From: Sporanaerobium hydrogeniformans
GTDB lineage: Bacteria > Bacillota > Clostridia > Lachnospirales > Cellulosilyticaceae
Assembly (NCBI RefSeq): GCF_002735925.1
Contig: NZ_PEDL01000006.1
Coordinates: 93,547-157,546, forward strand
DNA length: 64,000 bases
Reading direction: 5' to 3'
Positions within the stretch are counted from its first letter, which is position 1, and each line of letters starts with the position of its first letter. Positions 63,853-64,000 of the stretch are shown one piece after another. The notes under the pieces were generated by a model that searched no databases, was not told the origin of the DNA, and worked only from the letters and a program-made list of their open reading frames with translations. The translations under genes and the position numbers were made by a program.

Positions 63853-64000
63853 TGAACCGACCCCCAAAAGTTAGACCTGAAAATCTAACAATTGGAGGTC
63901 GTTTTTTTATGGCAAAATATGATTATGAATTCAAGAAAAAAATTGTAAATGCATACATGAATGGCGAAGGAGGAAAACGGTTTTTAGCAAATAAGTATGG
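63853..64000 (+). mobile_element. Left end of an IS3-family insertion sequence (partial)
   Basis: The segment beginning TGAACCGACCCCCAAAAG at 63853 resembles the terminal inverted repeat of IS3/IS150-group elements. It is followed after 56 bases by a transposase start. The right end is beyond the window, so target-site duplication cannot be checked. Confidence 0.7.
63909..64000 (+). CDS. IS3-family transposase OrfA (N-terminus only)
   Basis: ATG at 63909 opens 30 residues, MAKYDYEFKKKIVNAYMNGE then GGKRFLANKYG, running off the window. This is the first helix-turn-helix of an IS3-type OrfA, similar to the IS150 group. GGAGG lies ten bases upstream. Confidence 0.75.
   Translation, partial: MAKYDYEFKKKIVNAYMNGEGGKRFLANKY

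Noticed and set aside
1..64000. CRISPR arrays, tRNA or rRNA genes, prophage or defence systems
   Set aside because: I found no regularly spaced repeats, tRNA-like cloverleafs, rRNA sequence or phage/defence gene signatures; only an IS3-type end at the right edge.

Overview
The window is low-GC, gene-dense DNA from an anaerobic, spore-former-type Firmicute. T-box control of tRNA synthetases, a cobalamin riboswitch, strong AGGAGG ribosome sites, the anaerobic cbi route to B12 and uptake and breakdown of pectin fragments all point to a plant-fibre-degrading clostridium. A Lachnospirales/Cellulosilyticum-like organism is my best guess from overall impression; no database was searched.

Layout. 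1-4.6 kb: two methyltransferases, then a minus-strand operon headed by a PadR repressor (PadR, DUF1700-like, DUF4097, membrane protein, RseC-like). 4.6-13.8 kb: housekeeping genes (DHH phosphoesterase, threonine ammonia-lyase, glyoxalase, exonuclease III, YbaK, a coiled-coil protein, HAD phosphatase), an ammonium transporter fused to a P-II domain, and a cyclase-family hydrolase. 14-30.8 kb: a pectin/galacturonide utilisation island. It has an AraC regulator, two paralogous sets of binding protein + two ABC permeases + GH28 galacturonidase, a signal-less pectin esterase, a TIM-barrel isomerase, KduI, a LacI regulator and UxaC. Oligogalacturonides are apparently imported by the two CUT1 transporters, de-esterified and hydrolysed in the cytoplasm, and the uronates isomerised by UxaC and KduI.

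30.8-39.2 kb: a C_GCAxxG_C_C protein, a T-box-controlled hisS-aspS operon, cheV, deoC, a frameshifted membrane protein gene, a CDF cation exporter and a DUF2325 gene. 39.3-43.3 kb: a ferrous-iron locus (feoA, feoA, feoB, a 47-residue FeoB-associated Cys-rich protein, a Fur-like protein) beside a divergent DtxR-family regulator, with repeated GTTAG-n6-CTAAC palindromes.

43.4-61.5 kb: one long minus-strand cobalamin operon behind a cobalamin riboswitch: cbiP, cbiB, cobD, cbiA, cbiC, cbiD, cbiE, cbiT, cbiF, cbiG, cbiH, cbiJ, cbiK, cbiL, hemA, cobA-hemD, hemL, cobU. Most reading frames overlap or nearly touch. It carries the early-cobalt (anaerobic) corrin ring steps, but hemB, hemC, a precorrin-2 dehydrogenase, cobS, cobT, cobC and a cobalt transporter are not in the window. 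The right edge holds a chemoreceptor gene and the left end of an IS3-family element.

The most notable observations are: two pectin genes that appear to start at non-AUG codons behind strong ribosome sites; a T-box whose specifier loop reads GACAT (overlapping Asp and His codons) in front of hisS-aspS; an Amt-P-II fusion lacking the uridylylated tyrosine; a Cys-rich-domain/CobU fusion with a strong internal start; and a conserved promoter module upstream of both sugar-binding protein genes. I did not find an obviously new defence or mobile system.
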